DNA of 64,000 nucleotides, from contig NZ_CP006850.1 in NCBI RefSeq assembly GCF_000523235.1, forward strand, positions 6,510,001-6,574,000, written 5' to 3'. The notes under the pieces were generated by a model, which saw nothing but the letters and a program-made list of their open reading frames with translations, had not been told where the DNA came from and made no database searches. Source of the DNA: Nocardia nova SH22a. Its GTDB lineage: Bacteria; Actinomycetota; Actinomycetes; Mycobacteriales; Mycobacteriaceae. Below, in pieces: positions 45,440-54,834 of this stretch (positions within the stretch are counted from its first letter, which is position 1; the number at the start of each line of letters is the position of its first letter). The position numbers were made by a program, and so were the translations under genes.

Positions 45440-48400
45440 ATGCCCACATATGACGCCGGTACCGCCGCGATCCGGGTTCGGCCCTCCTTCAAGGATTTCG
45501 TCAACCAGGCAAAGGCCGAGCTCAAGGCCATGGGGCTCGAGGCATCCGTACGCCTCGACGCCGACACCGCCGCCGCGCAACTCGAAGTCCAAGGGTTCCG
45601 TGCCGAGGCCGAACGGCAGGTCAACGTCACTGTCGACGCAGACGTGGCCGCGGCCGAAACAGCGGTCGACGGGTTCAAGGCCGAGGCCGGACGCACTGTC
45701 GAGGTCAAGGTGGACGCCGATGTCGCCTCGGCGGAGGCAGCAGTCGACGAGTTCAAGGCCGAGGCCGAACGCACCGTGGACGTCAAGGTGGACGCCGACA
45801 CCGCAGCGGCGGAGACCGAGACCGAGGCGTTCCGGCAGACACAGCAGAAGCGGCCGGTCAAGGTGCCGGTGAAGGGAGACCTGGATGCGTTTCAACGTGA
45901 TCTGATTCGGCAGCTCGATCAGATCACAACCAATGCCCAGCTGAAGGTTCCGCTCAGCGCCGACGGAGAGAAACTGCGCCGCGATATCCAGCGGACCGCT
46001 GACGAGATCCGGCAGGCCCTCTCCAAACCGATCCCGGACGACGCGGGTATCGCGGCAAACCTGCGGCGCTCACTGCAACAGTCGGTCGTCGATTTCCGGA
46101 CCGGGATCGAAAACGATCTCCGAGGCCTCGGATCATCTCTGGTGGCCATCGAGCCGAAAGCCGACACCACCAAGCTGAAGTCCGATCTGTCGTCGCTGAA
46201 GAGCAATCTCGGCGAGGCTGCCAGCCTCACGCTGAAGGTGACCGGCGTGATCGGCGCGGCCGGCGCGATCGCCGATCTGCTGGCCATCGCGGACGCCGCA
46301 GGCGTCGCCTCGCGCGCGGTCGGCCTCATCCCGGCGATCGGATTCGCGGGCCTGGCCGGAATCGGTTCAGCCGCAGTCGGTTTCAAGGGCATCCCGGACG
46401 TTTTCAAGGCACTCAAGCAGCAATCCGATGGTGCGAGTGCGTCGGCGAAAAAGCAGCGCGACAGCACCTTCGACGTATCCGAAGCTCAGTATCGGCTCAA
46501 GCAGTCTCAGGACGCCGCCGCCGATTCGGCCCGGAATTCGCTGCGTAGTCAGCAGGACCTGAACGAGGCCTACCGCGATGGGTCGCGCTCGCTGCGCGAC
46601 ATGAATGACCAGCTCGAAGACCAGAAATTGGCGACCCAGGACGCGTCGCTCGGGGTCGAGGAAGCCGCGAAGCGGCTCCAGGAGATCCAGAACGATCCGT
46701 CCGCGGACTCCATCACCCGCCGCCGCGCCCTGCTGACTTACCAGCAGAACGTGCAGCGGCTCAAGGAAGAGCGGAACCACACCCAGGACCTGGCGCAGGA
46801 CACCGCCGAGGCCAACGCCGCGGGCGTGGAGGGCAGCAAGCAGGTCGTCGACGGCAAGGACAAGGTCACCGCCTCCGCGAAGGCGCAGGCCGCGGCGGAG
46901 CACGAAGTGGTGGCGGCCGCGGAGCAGTTGCGTCGCGCCCAGGAAGAAGCCACCTCGGCCAGCGGCGGTGGTAACAAGCTCAACGACGCGCTCGCGAAGC
47001 TGTCGCCGAACGCGAAAGACCTGGTCGCGGACATTCGTTCGATCGGTCCGGCGTGGACCGATGTGAGGAAGTCGGGCCAGGATGCGATCACCGGGCACCT
47101 CGGCCCGGACATCCAGTATCTGGCCGATCAGCAGCTGCCCAACGCCAAGGCCGGGATCGTCGGGATCAATACCGCCATCAACTCTGGGCTGCGTGGGGTT
47201 CTGGCGTCGCTGTCGTCGGAGACCAACAAGCTCGATTTCCGCAAGACGCTGGACAACACCACGGAGGGGTTCGCGAACGCCGCCCGCGGTGCCAAGCCTT
47301 TCACGGACGGCCTGACCAAGCTGGTCACCGTCGGTTCGGACTTCCTGCCGCAGATGGGCCTGTCCGTCGAGCAGATGTCGATCAAATTCGACAACCTCAT
47401 CCAGCGCACCGCCGCGGACGGCTCGCTGAAGCGGTGGATCCAGTCCGGCATCGACTCCGGGCGCGAACTGCTGAGGATCACCGAGCACATCGGCTCGTCC
47501 ATCGCTTCCATCTTCCGTGCCGCCGGTGGTGACGGGGAGACGCTGCGGTCGATCGACGAGATGACCGGGCACCTGGCGGCATTCCTGAAATCCGCTGAGG
47601 GCCAATCGGATATGCGTCGTCTGTTCGAGGGGATGCGCGCCGAGGCGGCCAAGCTCGAGCCGATCCTGCGGGACGTCCCGGAACTGTTGGGCGCCGTGTC
47701 CTCGGGATTCAGGACCTGGGGCGATATCGCGCTGCCGATCCTGCACGGAATTGCTGACCTGCTGGCCGCGCACCCGGGCCTGGTCCAGGCCGCGATCCTC
47801 GCCTACGTCGGGTTCAAAACCATCAAGCCGATCATCGACGGCGCATCGACCGCTGTCGATGCGCTCGCGAGGTCGGCCGGCGACGCGGCGGGTGAAGCCA
47901 AGGGCGTCGGCAAGTTGAAGATCGCCGCCAGCGGTCTGGTCGGTTTGCTCGGCAGCCCGTGGACGATCGCCTTCACCGCCGCGGGCGCGGTGTTCGCTGG
48001 GTTCGTCTCCGAGACCGGCAAGGGCAACGATGCCCTCGCCAGGTTCAAGAGCCAGGCCGAAGGCGCACTGGCCGCGGACCGTGACCTGCAGAAGGCTCTC
48101 GGTGCCTCGCACGGAGCGACCGACGAAGGTGTGCTGACGGCGGAGACGAACAGCGTCAAGCAGCTGCGCGACGCCTGGGCCGCCAACGCCCGGGACATAC
48201 CGACCTGGCGAGACAAACTGAAGCTCGCCCCCGCGGTCTATGCCGCCCCGTTCGTCGGCACCGGCGTCTTCGACACCGAGAACACCCGAGAGGACACCGA
48301 CCGCGCCAGCCAGGCGGCGCAGCGCGCCCTCGACTCGGTCGGTCTCGCCAATGATCAACTCGCACAGAAGATCACGGGATCGAAGCCCGACTTCGATGCT

Positions 48401-51037
48401 CTGATCGACCGGCTCAGCGGCATGGGCGACGGCGGCCGCGAGGCCGCCCACCAGCTGACTGTCCTGCGCGACGAATGGTCACTGGACGCCAGCGCGGTCT
48501 CGCCGGTGACCAAGGCGATCGCCGACCTCGGCGACAAGAACAAGGACGCCGCGGGCAGCATCGACGCGGCGACCCAGGCATTGGAACGGCAGCGCAAGAG
48601 CGGCCTGACGCTCGAGGACGCCCAGGTCAAGGTCAACGAGGCACTGGCCGGTTTCGCGGCCAACTCCGACGCCGCCAGCGGCGCCGTGATCCGCGCCGAC
48701 GGCAGCATCGACTCCACCACCGCCAAGGGCCGCGAACTCTACGCACTGCTGAACAACCAGCTCGGCCCGGCGTGGGAGCAAGTCACCACCGCGGCCTACC
48801 GGGACGCGATCCAGCACGGGAAGACCGCCGACGAAGCGAAGGCCGCCGCGCAGCAGATGTCCACCGACATCCGCGACTCGGCGCTCAAGCAGATCGAATC
48901 CATGGGCTACACCCAGCAGCAAGCCGAAACGCTTCTGCAGCACTACATCCCGCTGTCGGGGAACTTCAACGCCGTCTTCACCGCGGATACCAGCCAGGCC
49001 ACCACAGCGATCGGGCAGTACGAGACCTTCCTGAAGGGGGTCATCGACAAGCAGGGCCAGCTGCCGGTATGGATGCAGCTGCAGACCCTCGGCATCACCG
49101 GCACCCAGCACACCCCCGGACTGTCGGTTCAGGGCAATCCGAACGCCGCACCGCCACCGTCCTGGTACCAGTACCTCGAGACCGGGCCCGGCCACGCTGC
49201 GGGCGGCCGGCTGCCCAGTCGGGGACCCGGGACCGAACGCCGTGACGGCATCCTCGCGGTCGACGCCGCCGGCATGCCGCGCGCGCGGGTCGACGGCGGC
49301 GAGTGGGTCGTCAATTCCGACAGCTCGACGAAATACGACCGGGAACTGCGGCATATCAATGCGGGCACCTTCCCCAAGCTGCCCGGCTACACCGATGGCG
49401 GTGTCATCGGCCAAGATCCAGCGCAGCAGCAGCCTGCCCAGCAGCAGCCCGACAAGAGTGCCGCCGCGGCCGCCCTGGACCAGTTCGCGCAGTCCCGGGC
49501 CGGACAGCCCTACGGCGGTTTCGAGGACTGCTCCGGCTACATCAGCGAGCTGGCGAACATCGCGATCGGCCTGCCGCCCGGCGCCGGGCGCATGGGCACC
49601 TCGACCGAAGGACCGTGGCTCGGTGCGCACGGATTCCAGTCCGGTGCAGGCGGTTACGGCGACTTCCGGGTCGGGTGGATCAACGATCCGTCGATGCCCG
49701 AAGGCGGCCACACCGCGGGCACCCTGCCGTCCGGAGTCAACGTGGAGTCGGGCGGGGCCACCAACACGGTGATGTACGGCGGGGCCGCGATCGGCGCGAA
49801 CTCGCCGATGTTCACCGACCACATGTACCTGCCGATGATCTCCGGCGGCGCGCAAACCAGCGGCGTCGGCGGCCTGGCCACCGGCACAGACGCGAACACC
49901 CAGCAGGTGCTGTATCCGCAAGCGCCCCTGCCGAACCGGGTGCCGTCCAAGCAGCTGCAGAAGCAGCAGAACCAGGCCGCGGTCGACGCTGCCAACAGCG
50001 AGCGCAACCGCGTCTACGCCGACCCGAAGTCAACCCCGCAGGACAAACAGGCCGCGGACTACAAATACCTCCAGGCGCAGAACACGCTGTCGGAGGGCAA
50101 CCAGGGCGACGACCAGGATCTGCTGTCGCTGCAGGGAATCTTCACGCGCGCGGCGCCGATCCTCGCGACCGGTCTGCTGTCGGCGTTCGGGCTCGAAAAC
50201 TCTGTCCTGTCGTCGAACAATCCGTACAACCGGGCCCTGAACGGCGTCGTCAACTACTACGGCATCCCGGGCCTCGACGGCACCGGCGCAGGCGGCGGGT
50301 ACGCGTATGCGCCGAAGAACCTCCCCAGCCTGGTCACCACGTTCACCCCGCAGGTCCCGGCCGGCCAGACCGGGGCGGATGCCCAGCCCGGATCCAGCGC
50401 AGCGACCGGTGTCGCCGGTGGCGTGGTCGACACCGTGAAACAGGTTGTACGCGACCAGGGTTGGGATACCGGCCCGGAGTGGAACGCGCTCGACCAGCTG
50501 GTGTCGCACGAGTCATCGTGGAATCCGAATGCCCAGAACCCCGCCTCGACCGCGTACGGGCTGTTCCAGTTCCTGGACCAGACCTGGGCGACCGTCGGCG
50601 GCAGCAAAACCTCGGACCCGGCACTACAGGCCACCTACGGCGAACGCTACATCCAGCAGCGTTACGGCGACCCGGCCTCGGCATGGGCGTTCTGGCAGAA
50701 CCAGAGCCCGCATTGGTACGACGACGGCGGCATCGCCAACGGGGTCGGATTCCTCGCGAAAAATGTCCTGCAGCCGGAGCGGGTGCTCAGCCCGCGCCAG
50801 ACCGCGACCTTCGATTCGGCCCTGCCGCTGCTGGAGTCGATCAACGCGGCTGCTTGGTCGACAGACCGCATCCAACCGCACGCATTCGGGCAAGCCTCAG
50901 CTGGCGCGCCTAGCGGCGGTTACACGTTTTCGCCGGTCGTGAACGCGCGGGTCGCCGATGTAGGTGACCTGGTGGACCGGGTCGCGCGCGAGGGCGACAA
51001 GCACGCGATCGGGCGGATGGCGGCGTTGCCGGTATGA
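45440..51037 (+). CDS. Tape measure protein with wall-hydrolase-like regions
   Basis: 1865 residues, the longest gene, after GGAAGGAGG. N-terminal part has four 26-residue repeats (about 35-138, VKVDADVASAEAAVDEFKAE type), then long coiled coil (about 330-530) and hydrophobic helices (about 235-330 and 770-860). About residues 1345-1480 look like an NlpC/P60- or CHAP-type peptidase with C1364 in GGFEDCSGYISE. Residues 1661-1765 look like a lytic transglycosylase/lysozyme-like fold (LVSHESSWNPNAQNPASTAY, GLFQFLDQTW). It sets tail length (very roughly 280 nm at 0.15 nm per residue) and may open the cell wall at injection. Confidence 0.9.
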   Translation: MPTYDAGTAAIRVRPSFKDFVNQAKAELKAMGLEASVRLDADTAAAQLEVQGFRAEAERQVNVTVDADVAAAETAVDGFKAEAGRTVEVKVDADVASAEAAVDEFKAEAERTVDVKVDADTAAAETETEAFRQTQQKRPVKVPVKGDLDAFQRDLIRQLDQITTNAQLKVPLSADGEKLRRDIQRTADEIRQALSKPIPDDAGIAANLRRSLQQSVVDFRTGIENDLRGLGSSLVAIEPKADTTKLKSDLSSLKSNLGEAASLTLKVTGVIGAAGAIADLLAIADAAGVASRAVGLIPAIGFAGLAGIGSAAVGFKGIPDVFKALKQQSDGASASAKKQRDSTFDVSEAQYRLKQSQDAAADSARNSLRSQQDLNEAYRDGSRSLRDMNDQLEDQKLATQDASLGVEEAAKRLQEIQNDPSADSITRRRALLTYQQNVQRLKEERNHTQDLAQDTAEANAAGVEGSKQVVDGKDKVTASAKAQAAAEHEVVAAAEQLRRAQEEATSASGGGNKLNDALAKLSPNAKDLVADIRSIGPAWTDVRKSGQDAITGHLGPDIQYLADQQLPNAKAGIVGINTAINSGLRGVLASLSSETNKLDFRKTLDNTTEGFANAARGAKPFTDGLTKLVTVGSDFLPQMGLSVEQMSIKFDNLIQRTAADGSLKRWIQSGIDSGRELLRITEHIGSSIASIFRAAGGDGETLRSIDEMTGHLAAFLKSAEGQSDMRRLFEGMRAEAAKLEPILRDVPELLGAVSSGFRTWGDIALPILHGIADLLAAHPGLVQAAILAYVGFKTIKPIIDGASTAVDALARSAGDAAGEAKGVGKLKIAASGLVGLLGSPWTIAFTAAGAVFAGFVSETGKGNDALARFKSQAEGALAADRDLQKALGASHGATDEGVLTAETNSVKQLRDAWAANARDIPTWRDKLKLAPAVYAAPFVGTGVFDTENTREDTDRASQAAQRALDSVGLANDQLAQKITGSKPDFDALIDRLSGMGDGGREAAHQLTVLRDEWSLDASAVSPVTKAIADLGDKNKDAAGSIDAATQALERQRKSGLTLEDAQVKVNEALAGFAANSDAASGAVIRADGSIDSTTAKGRELYALLNNQLGPAWEQVTTAAYRDAIQHGKTADEAKAAAQQMSTDIRDSALKQIESMGYTQQQAETLLQHYIPLSGNFNAVFTADTSQATTAIGQYETFLKGVIDKQGQLPVWMQLQTLGITGTQHTPGLSVQGNPNAAPPPSWYQYLETGPGHAAGGRLPSRGPGTERRDGILAVDAAGMPRARVDGGEWVVNSDSSTKYDRELRHINAGTFPKLPGYTDGGVIGQDPAQQQPAQQQPDKSAAAAALDQFAQSRAGQPYGGFEDCSGYISELANIAIGLPPGAGRMGTSTEGPWLGAHGFQSGAGGYGDFRVGWINDPSMPEGGHTAGTLPSGVNVESGGATNTVMYGGAAIGANSPMFTDHMYLPMISGGAQTSGVGGLATGTDANTQQVLYPQAPLPNRVPSKQLQKQQNQAAVDAANSERNRVYADPKSTPQDKQAADYKYLQAQNTLSEGNQGDDQDLLSLQGIFTRAAPILATGLLSAFGLENSVLSSNNPYNRALNGVVNYYGIPGLDGTGAGGGYAYAPKNLPSLVTTFTPQVPAGQTGADAQPGSSAATGVAGGVVDTVKQVVRDQGWDTGPEWNALDQLVSHESSWNPNAQNPASTAYGLFQFLDQTWATVGGSKTSDPALQATYGERYIQQRYGDPASAWAFWQNQSPHWYDDGGIANGVGFLAKNVLQPERVLSPRQTATFDSALPLLESINAAAWSTDRIQPHAFGQASAGAPSGGYTFSPVVNARVADVGDLVDRVAREGDKHAIGRMAALPV
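45542..45853 (+). repeat. Four 78-bp repeats in the tape measure gene
   Basis: Codons 35-138 contain four units of about 26 residues with the core VDADxAxAExxVxxFxAEAxR. The DNA of units 2 and 3 is most similar. Such repeats lengthen or shorten the coiled coil and so tail length. Confidence 0.7.
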
Positions 51038-51957
51038 GAGGCGTTGACTTCATGCAACTGACCCTGATCGGGTGCACCGGCCGCCGGTGGACGATCTCCG
51101 GGCCCGGTCAGGGCATGGGTGGTGTCGAGCTCATGCCCAAGCCGAAAGCCTTCTACGACTCCCCAGCGGTCACCTACTGGATCAAATCGGGTGGCGCGAA
51201 GCAGAAGTACCAGGGGTACTCGTTCAAGCGGCGCGATCCGCTGTTCGGGCTGGTCATCTCCGGCGACGACCCGGAAGATGATCTGTACATCGCCGACCAG
51301 GTCCGGACCGACCTGGGCATGTACGACGAGACGTTCTGGCTCGAGGCCAAGACCCGCTACGGCGTGCGCCGTCTCGAGATGCGTCTGCTGGAGGACCCGA
51401 AGGCGTTCGAGTCCGGGGACTGGGAGGGGAAGACCCCGGGAATGATGCAGGCCAACACCATCATGGTGTCGGCCGCGTGCGAGCAACCCCACTGGGCCGC
51501 CGACCCGGTCACCTCCGACTGGGAGGTCACCGCCGGCGGGAACGCGACCAACCCGGAGTTCGAGCACCCCGGCAATCCCGGTGATGTCGCGATCTTCCCG
51601 CGCTGGACGCTCAACGCTCCAGCCGATGAGTGGGAGATCCCGGATCCGTCGTTCGGGCAGGAGCTCGACTTCCAGCGCCAGCCCGGCGAGGACGCGAACC
51701 TCACCTACAAGGTCGTGCAGCTGCTGGCCGGTGAGGACGTCGAGCTCAACACCAACCCGGACGAGCCGTTCATGCTCACCGTCTCGGGCGGGTTCGGGCC
51801 CTGGATGCGTTCGAGCGGAAGGGAACTCATCTACCCGGTGAAGGCCCGCACCGAACCGTTCGAGACCACGGTGTCGGTGACCGGCGCGGTCGCCGGGGCC
51901 ACGGCCACGCTCGAGCTGGACCGCTGGTACTCGCGGCCGTTCGGGGCGACGCTGTGA
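51034..51957 (+). CDS. Distal tail (Dit-like) protein
   Basis: 307 residues, ATG 51034 overlapping the tape measure stop. ISGPGQGMGGVELMPKPKAF, YDETFWLEAKTRYGVRRLEM and PGDVAIFPRWTLNAPADEWE resemble actinophage minor tail proteins immediately after the tape measure. Dit proteins form the hub at the tail tip. Confidence 0.8.
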   Translation: MRGVDFMQLTLIGCTGRRWTISGPGQGMGGVELMPKPKAFYDSPAVTYWIKSGGAKQKYQGYSFKRRDPLFGLVISGDDPEDDLYIADQVRTDLGMYDETFWLEAKTRYGVRRLEMRLLEDPKAFESGDWEGKTPGMMQANTIMVSAACEQPHWAADPVTSDWEVTAGGNATNPEFEHPGNPGDVAIFPRWTLNAPADEWEIPDPSFGQELDFQRQPGEDANLTYKVVQLLAGEDVELNTNPDEPFMLTVSGGFGPWMRSSGRELIYPVKARTEPFETTVSVTGAVAGATATLELDRWYSRPFGATL

Positions 51958-53666
51958 CCACCGCGACGCTGCCGTCCCACGCCGATATCGCCGCGGGCGC
52001 GCAATTGCGGCGCGACGCGCTGAATGCGATGCGTCGCGCACGACCTCTCCCCCGGCTCTGGACCAACAAAAAGGACGGCTCACCAGGACTCGAATTGATG
52101 GGTTCGGCAGAGGATTCCATCACCGGCGCGTTCCCGTTCAAACGGAACCAGTTCGGCACCTCCGGAACCCTCACGATCCGACTGGATCACTATCTCGCCA
52201 AATGGCTCATCTCCATCCCGGATGATCCCGAAGCGAAAAAAAACGTCGTCATCACCGTCGACCACTACGGCGGAAAAGTACGCTGGTCAGGGCTACTGAA
52301 GTACTTCAAGGCGGTCAAGAAGAACGGCCTGTGGTATTTGGAAGTCACGTTTATTGACGACCTGCAGTACCTGCAGTTCCTGTTGGGTGCACCCAATCCT
52401 GTTCTCCCAATTTCAATCTTCCAATTTCCGCGCGTACTACCCATTTTCGGGCCCGCGAAATGGGCAATTTCCATGATGATCCTGCTGAATCTCATCAGGA
52501 TCGAGGGAAATCTCTGGAATTTGCCAGATGATCCATTTGCGGTGGGGTCGTGGAATGGATTATTCGATTGGTCGTCGTGGCAGGTTCTGATCAAGGCCAA
52601 GGCGATCGACCTCGACGACTCCAGCGTGTGGACGCTGCTCGCGACCCGCATGAACCGCATGGACCAGGTCATCCAGAACGCCTTGGACGACGCGCAGCTG
52701 ACCATGCGGTACCGGCGCATCCTCACCGTCGACGGCGAGGTCTCCGATGTGCCCGGCGTACCCGAGGTCGCCAACGGCGCGTTGGTCCTCGAGGTGGTCG
52801 ACACCAGCGGCTACTACTCACCGGATGGTGTCGCGACCGGCGGCGGGATCGTCGGCGGATTCGCCCGCACCGTACAAGGTTTCGCGTCCGGCTTCGTCGA
52901 GGACGTGCAGACGATCGCCGGTGACGTCGAGTCCTGGCCTGCCAGCTACTACGACGACGGCTACATCGGGCCCGGCGATCCGACACGAACGTGGATCGTC
53001 CTACGGGACAGCAAGTATTCGAACATCGAAACATCGGAGTGGACGTGGGGTCCGGCCACCGCGGCGCGCGCGATAGCCGGCGGCGACAACCCGCTCATCG
53101 ACAACCTCGCCCACCTCACGATCGAGTCGATCGGCGCGCTGATCGGATACTTCTGCCTCGGCGGATTCTCCGGCCTTGGCAGCATCGTCGCGGACGTGGT
53201 CATGCCGTTCCTCGTCGGGACCATTTTCGCGTGGGTCGAGTGGCAAAACCACACGCGCGCACACAATTTGGGCTGGGCACACCTGTGGGAAGTCCTCGCC
53301 CAGGGCGCGGAGAACAACGCCTGGTCCCTCGGCACCATCGTCGCGTTGCGCGGCGCGTTCCTGTCCACCGCCAGCCAGGCATCCCACGTCATGGAAATGG
53401 GCTCCGGCGGCAGGTTCCTGCCCGGCCTGATGTTCATGCCCGGCGACCGCGTCGGCTCCACATTCGAGCAGGCCACGGCCACGATCCGCGTGGACCTGTG
53501 CGAAGAGATCGACCTGTCGTGGGACTACGAGTCCGACCGGCCGCACGAGTACCGCGCGAAGATCGGCCTGGCGCAGGCCACCATGTCGCTCGCCGAGCGG
53601 CAAGCCCGCCAGATCTCCTTCGCACTATCGGTCATCGCGAACATCGGCGTCCACCTCCTGTCCTGA
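51954..53666 (+). CDS. Gp37-like minor tail (tail-hub) protein
   Basis: 570 residues. ADIAAGAQLRRDALNAMRRA, KKDGSPGLELMGSAEDSITG, and the membrane-like central stretches (TIESIGALIGYFCLGGFSGL) match the ReqiPepy6 Gp37-like family, actinophage tail-tip proteins. The N-terminal half has the hub-like LTIRLDHYLAKWLISIPDDP. GTG start with 4-base overlap. The hydrophobic region may enter the host membrane (inference). Confidence 0.82.
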   Translation: MTTATLPSHADIAAGAQLRRDALNAMRRARPLPRLWTNKKDGSPGLELMGSAEDSITGAFPFKRNQFGTSGTLTIRLDHYLAKWLISIPDDPEAKKNVVITVDHYGGKVRWSGLLKYFKAVKKNGLWYLEVTFIDDLQYLQFLLGAPNPVLPISIFQFPRVLPIFGPAKWAISMMILLNLIRIEGNLWNLPDDPFAVGSWNGLFDWSSWQVLIKAKAIDLDDSSVWTLLATRMNRMDQVIQNALDDAQLTMRYRRILTVDGEVSDVPGVPEVANGALVLEVVDTSGYYSPDGVATGGGIVGGFARTVQGFASGFVEDVQTIAGDVESWPASYYDDGYIGPGDPTRTWIVLRDSKYSNIETSEWTWGPATAARAIAGGDNPLIDNLAHLTIESIGALIGYFCLGGFSGLGSIVADVVMPFLVGTIFAWVEWQNHTRAHNLGWAHLWEVLAQGAENNAWSLGTIVALRGAFLSTASQASHVMEMGSGGRFLPGLMFMPGDRVGSTFEQATATIRVDLCEEIDLSWDYESDRPHEYRAKIGLAQATMSLAERQARQISFALSVIANIGVHLLS

Positions 53667-53669
53667 TCC

Positions 53670-53694
53670 GCACCCCGGCCGCGATCCCGGGTGC
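53670..53694 (+). terminator. Short hairpin after the tail-hub gene
   Basis: GCACCC (53670-53675) pairs with GGGTGC (53689-53694), loop 13 bases. It lies 4 bases after the stop of the Gp37-like gene. A weak terminator or attenuator between tail-tip and next genes. Confidence 0.4.
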
Positions 53695-53718
53695 TTCAAC
53701 GAAAAGGCGGTCACCCCA

Positions 53719-54246
53719 ATGGATTCCAACGGTCTACTGCGTGCCGCACCGATCACGCAGGAGAACGCCGACCAGACCGACCCACGCCAGAAACACGCAT
53801 GGGCACTGCGCGCGATGCCAGCGCCGAACAAACAGATGGGCGACGTGCCGCTGTATCCGTCGGTCAGCGGCGACTTCTCCGAGCGGCTCGAAGCGTTCGG
53901 GTACGTCCACGACCCGACCCGGCAGACGCTGTTCGTCATCGAGGGCGACCATCCCGAAGCGGGCTACCTGAACGTCCCGAAGCTGGTGGACCGCAAGGAA
54001 TACGACGAATACCTCGCGGCCCGCGCCGATACGGACGCCGCCGCCGATACATGGCGGGCGACCGCGGAGGCCGCGCTGGAGAAGCTCGACCCGAAGCTGC
54101 TGAACCGCATCAACGCGATGACCGACGAGCAGAAGGCCGCCGAGCGGGAGCGGCAGAAGCAGCAACTCCCGGCCGCGTTCCAGCGGCTCGAGGAAATCGC
54201 CGGGAACGCCCAGAAAAAGACCAGCGAGGAGACCGACGGTGACTGA
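53719..54246 (+). CDS. Minor tail/lysis-region hypothetical protein, 175 aa
   Basis: ATG 53719. N-terminal beta-rich part (MGDVPLYPSVSGDFSERLEA; RQTLFVIEGDHPEAGYLNVP) and a charged coiled-coil C-terminal half (EQKAAERERQKQQLPAAFQR). Its position between hub and lysin genes suggests a tail component. No known family. Confidence 0.6.
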   Translation: MDSNGLLRAAPITQENADQTDPRQKHAWALRAMPAPNKQMGDVPLYPSVSGDFSERLEAFGYVHDPTRQTLFVIEGDHPEAGYLNVPKLVDRKEYDEYLAARADTDAAADTWRATAEAALEKLDPKLLNRINAMTDEQKAAERERQKQQLPAAFQRLEEIAGNAQKKTSEETDGD

Positions 54247-54832
54247 ACATCTCCTCCCCTACGACCGGTCCATCGTGCCGCAGGAAACCGGCTGGTGGTG
54301 CGGCCCGGCATCCACTCAGGTGGTGCTGTCCGGGCGCGGAATCGTCGCGGCCGAGCCGGATCTGGCTCGGCTGATCGGCACCACCTACGACGGCACCAGC
54401 GACATCAACCTGATCGTGCCGATCCTCAACCGGTACCTCGGCGACGGCCTGTATGCCTCCCGGCGCATGCCGGCCGACCCGCCCACCGGCGACCAGGTCA
54501 CGCAGCTCTGGCGCGACATCACCACCTCGATCGACGCCGGATACGGCATGGTCGCCAACATCGTCGCCCCGCCGAGCAACTACCCGCGCGGCGTGAAGAA
54601 CAGCGTCTCGCCCGCCTACTCCGGCGGCACGGTCTACCACTACATCGCGCTCATGGGCTACGACGATGGCCCCGCCCGGGCGGTGTGGGTCGCCGATTCA
54701 GGGTTCCGCCCGTTCGGCTACTGGATCTCGTTCGACCAGCTGGCTTCGCTGATTCCACCGAAAGGATATGCGGCCATACAGCATTCGCTGTGGGCCGACA
54801 TCCTCACCCAGTTCATCGGACCGAGGAGATAG
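54239..54832 (+). CDS. C39-family peptidase, endolysin subunit
   Basis: 197 residues. GWWCGPASTQVVLSGRG has the catalytic Cys (C21), TVYHYIALMGYDD the His (H134), and VWVADSGF the Asp (D153), giving a full papain-type triad. This C39-like domain is the usual N-terminal peptidase of LysA endolysins in mycobacterial and related phages; here it stands alone. It would cut peptide stems of peptidoglycan. GTG start overlapping the upstream stop. Confidence 0.88.
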   Translation: MTEHLLPYDRSIVPQETGWWCGPASTQVVLSGRGIVAAEPDLARLIGTTYDGTSDINLIVPILNRYLGDGLYASRRMPADPPTGDQVTQLWRDITTSIDAGYGMVANIVAPPSNYPRGVKNSVSPAYSGGTVYHYIALMGYDDGPARAVWVADSGFRPFGYWISFDQLASLIPPKGYAAIQHSLWADILTQFIGPRR

Positions 54833-54834
54833 CG

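Noticed and set aside
46367..48451. 694-residue minus-strand open frame
   Set aside because: Antisense shadow of the tape measure gene, no ribosome site or motifs.
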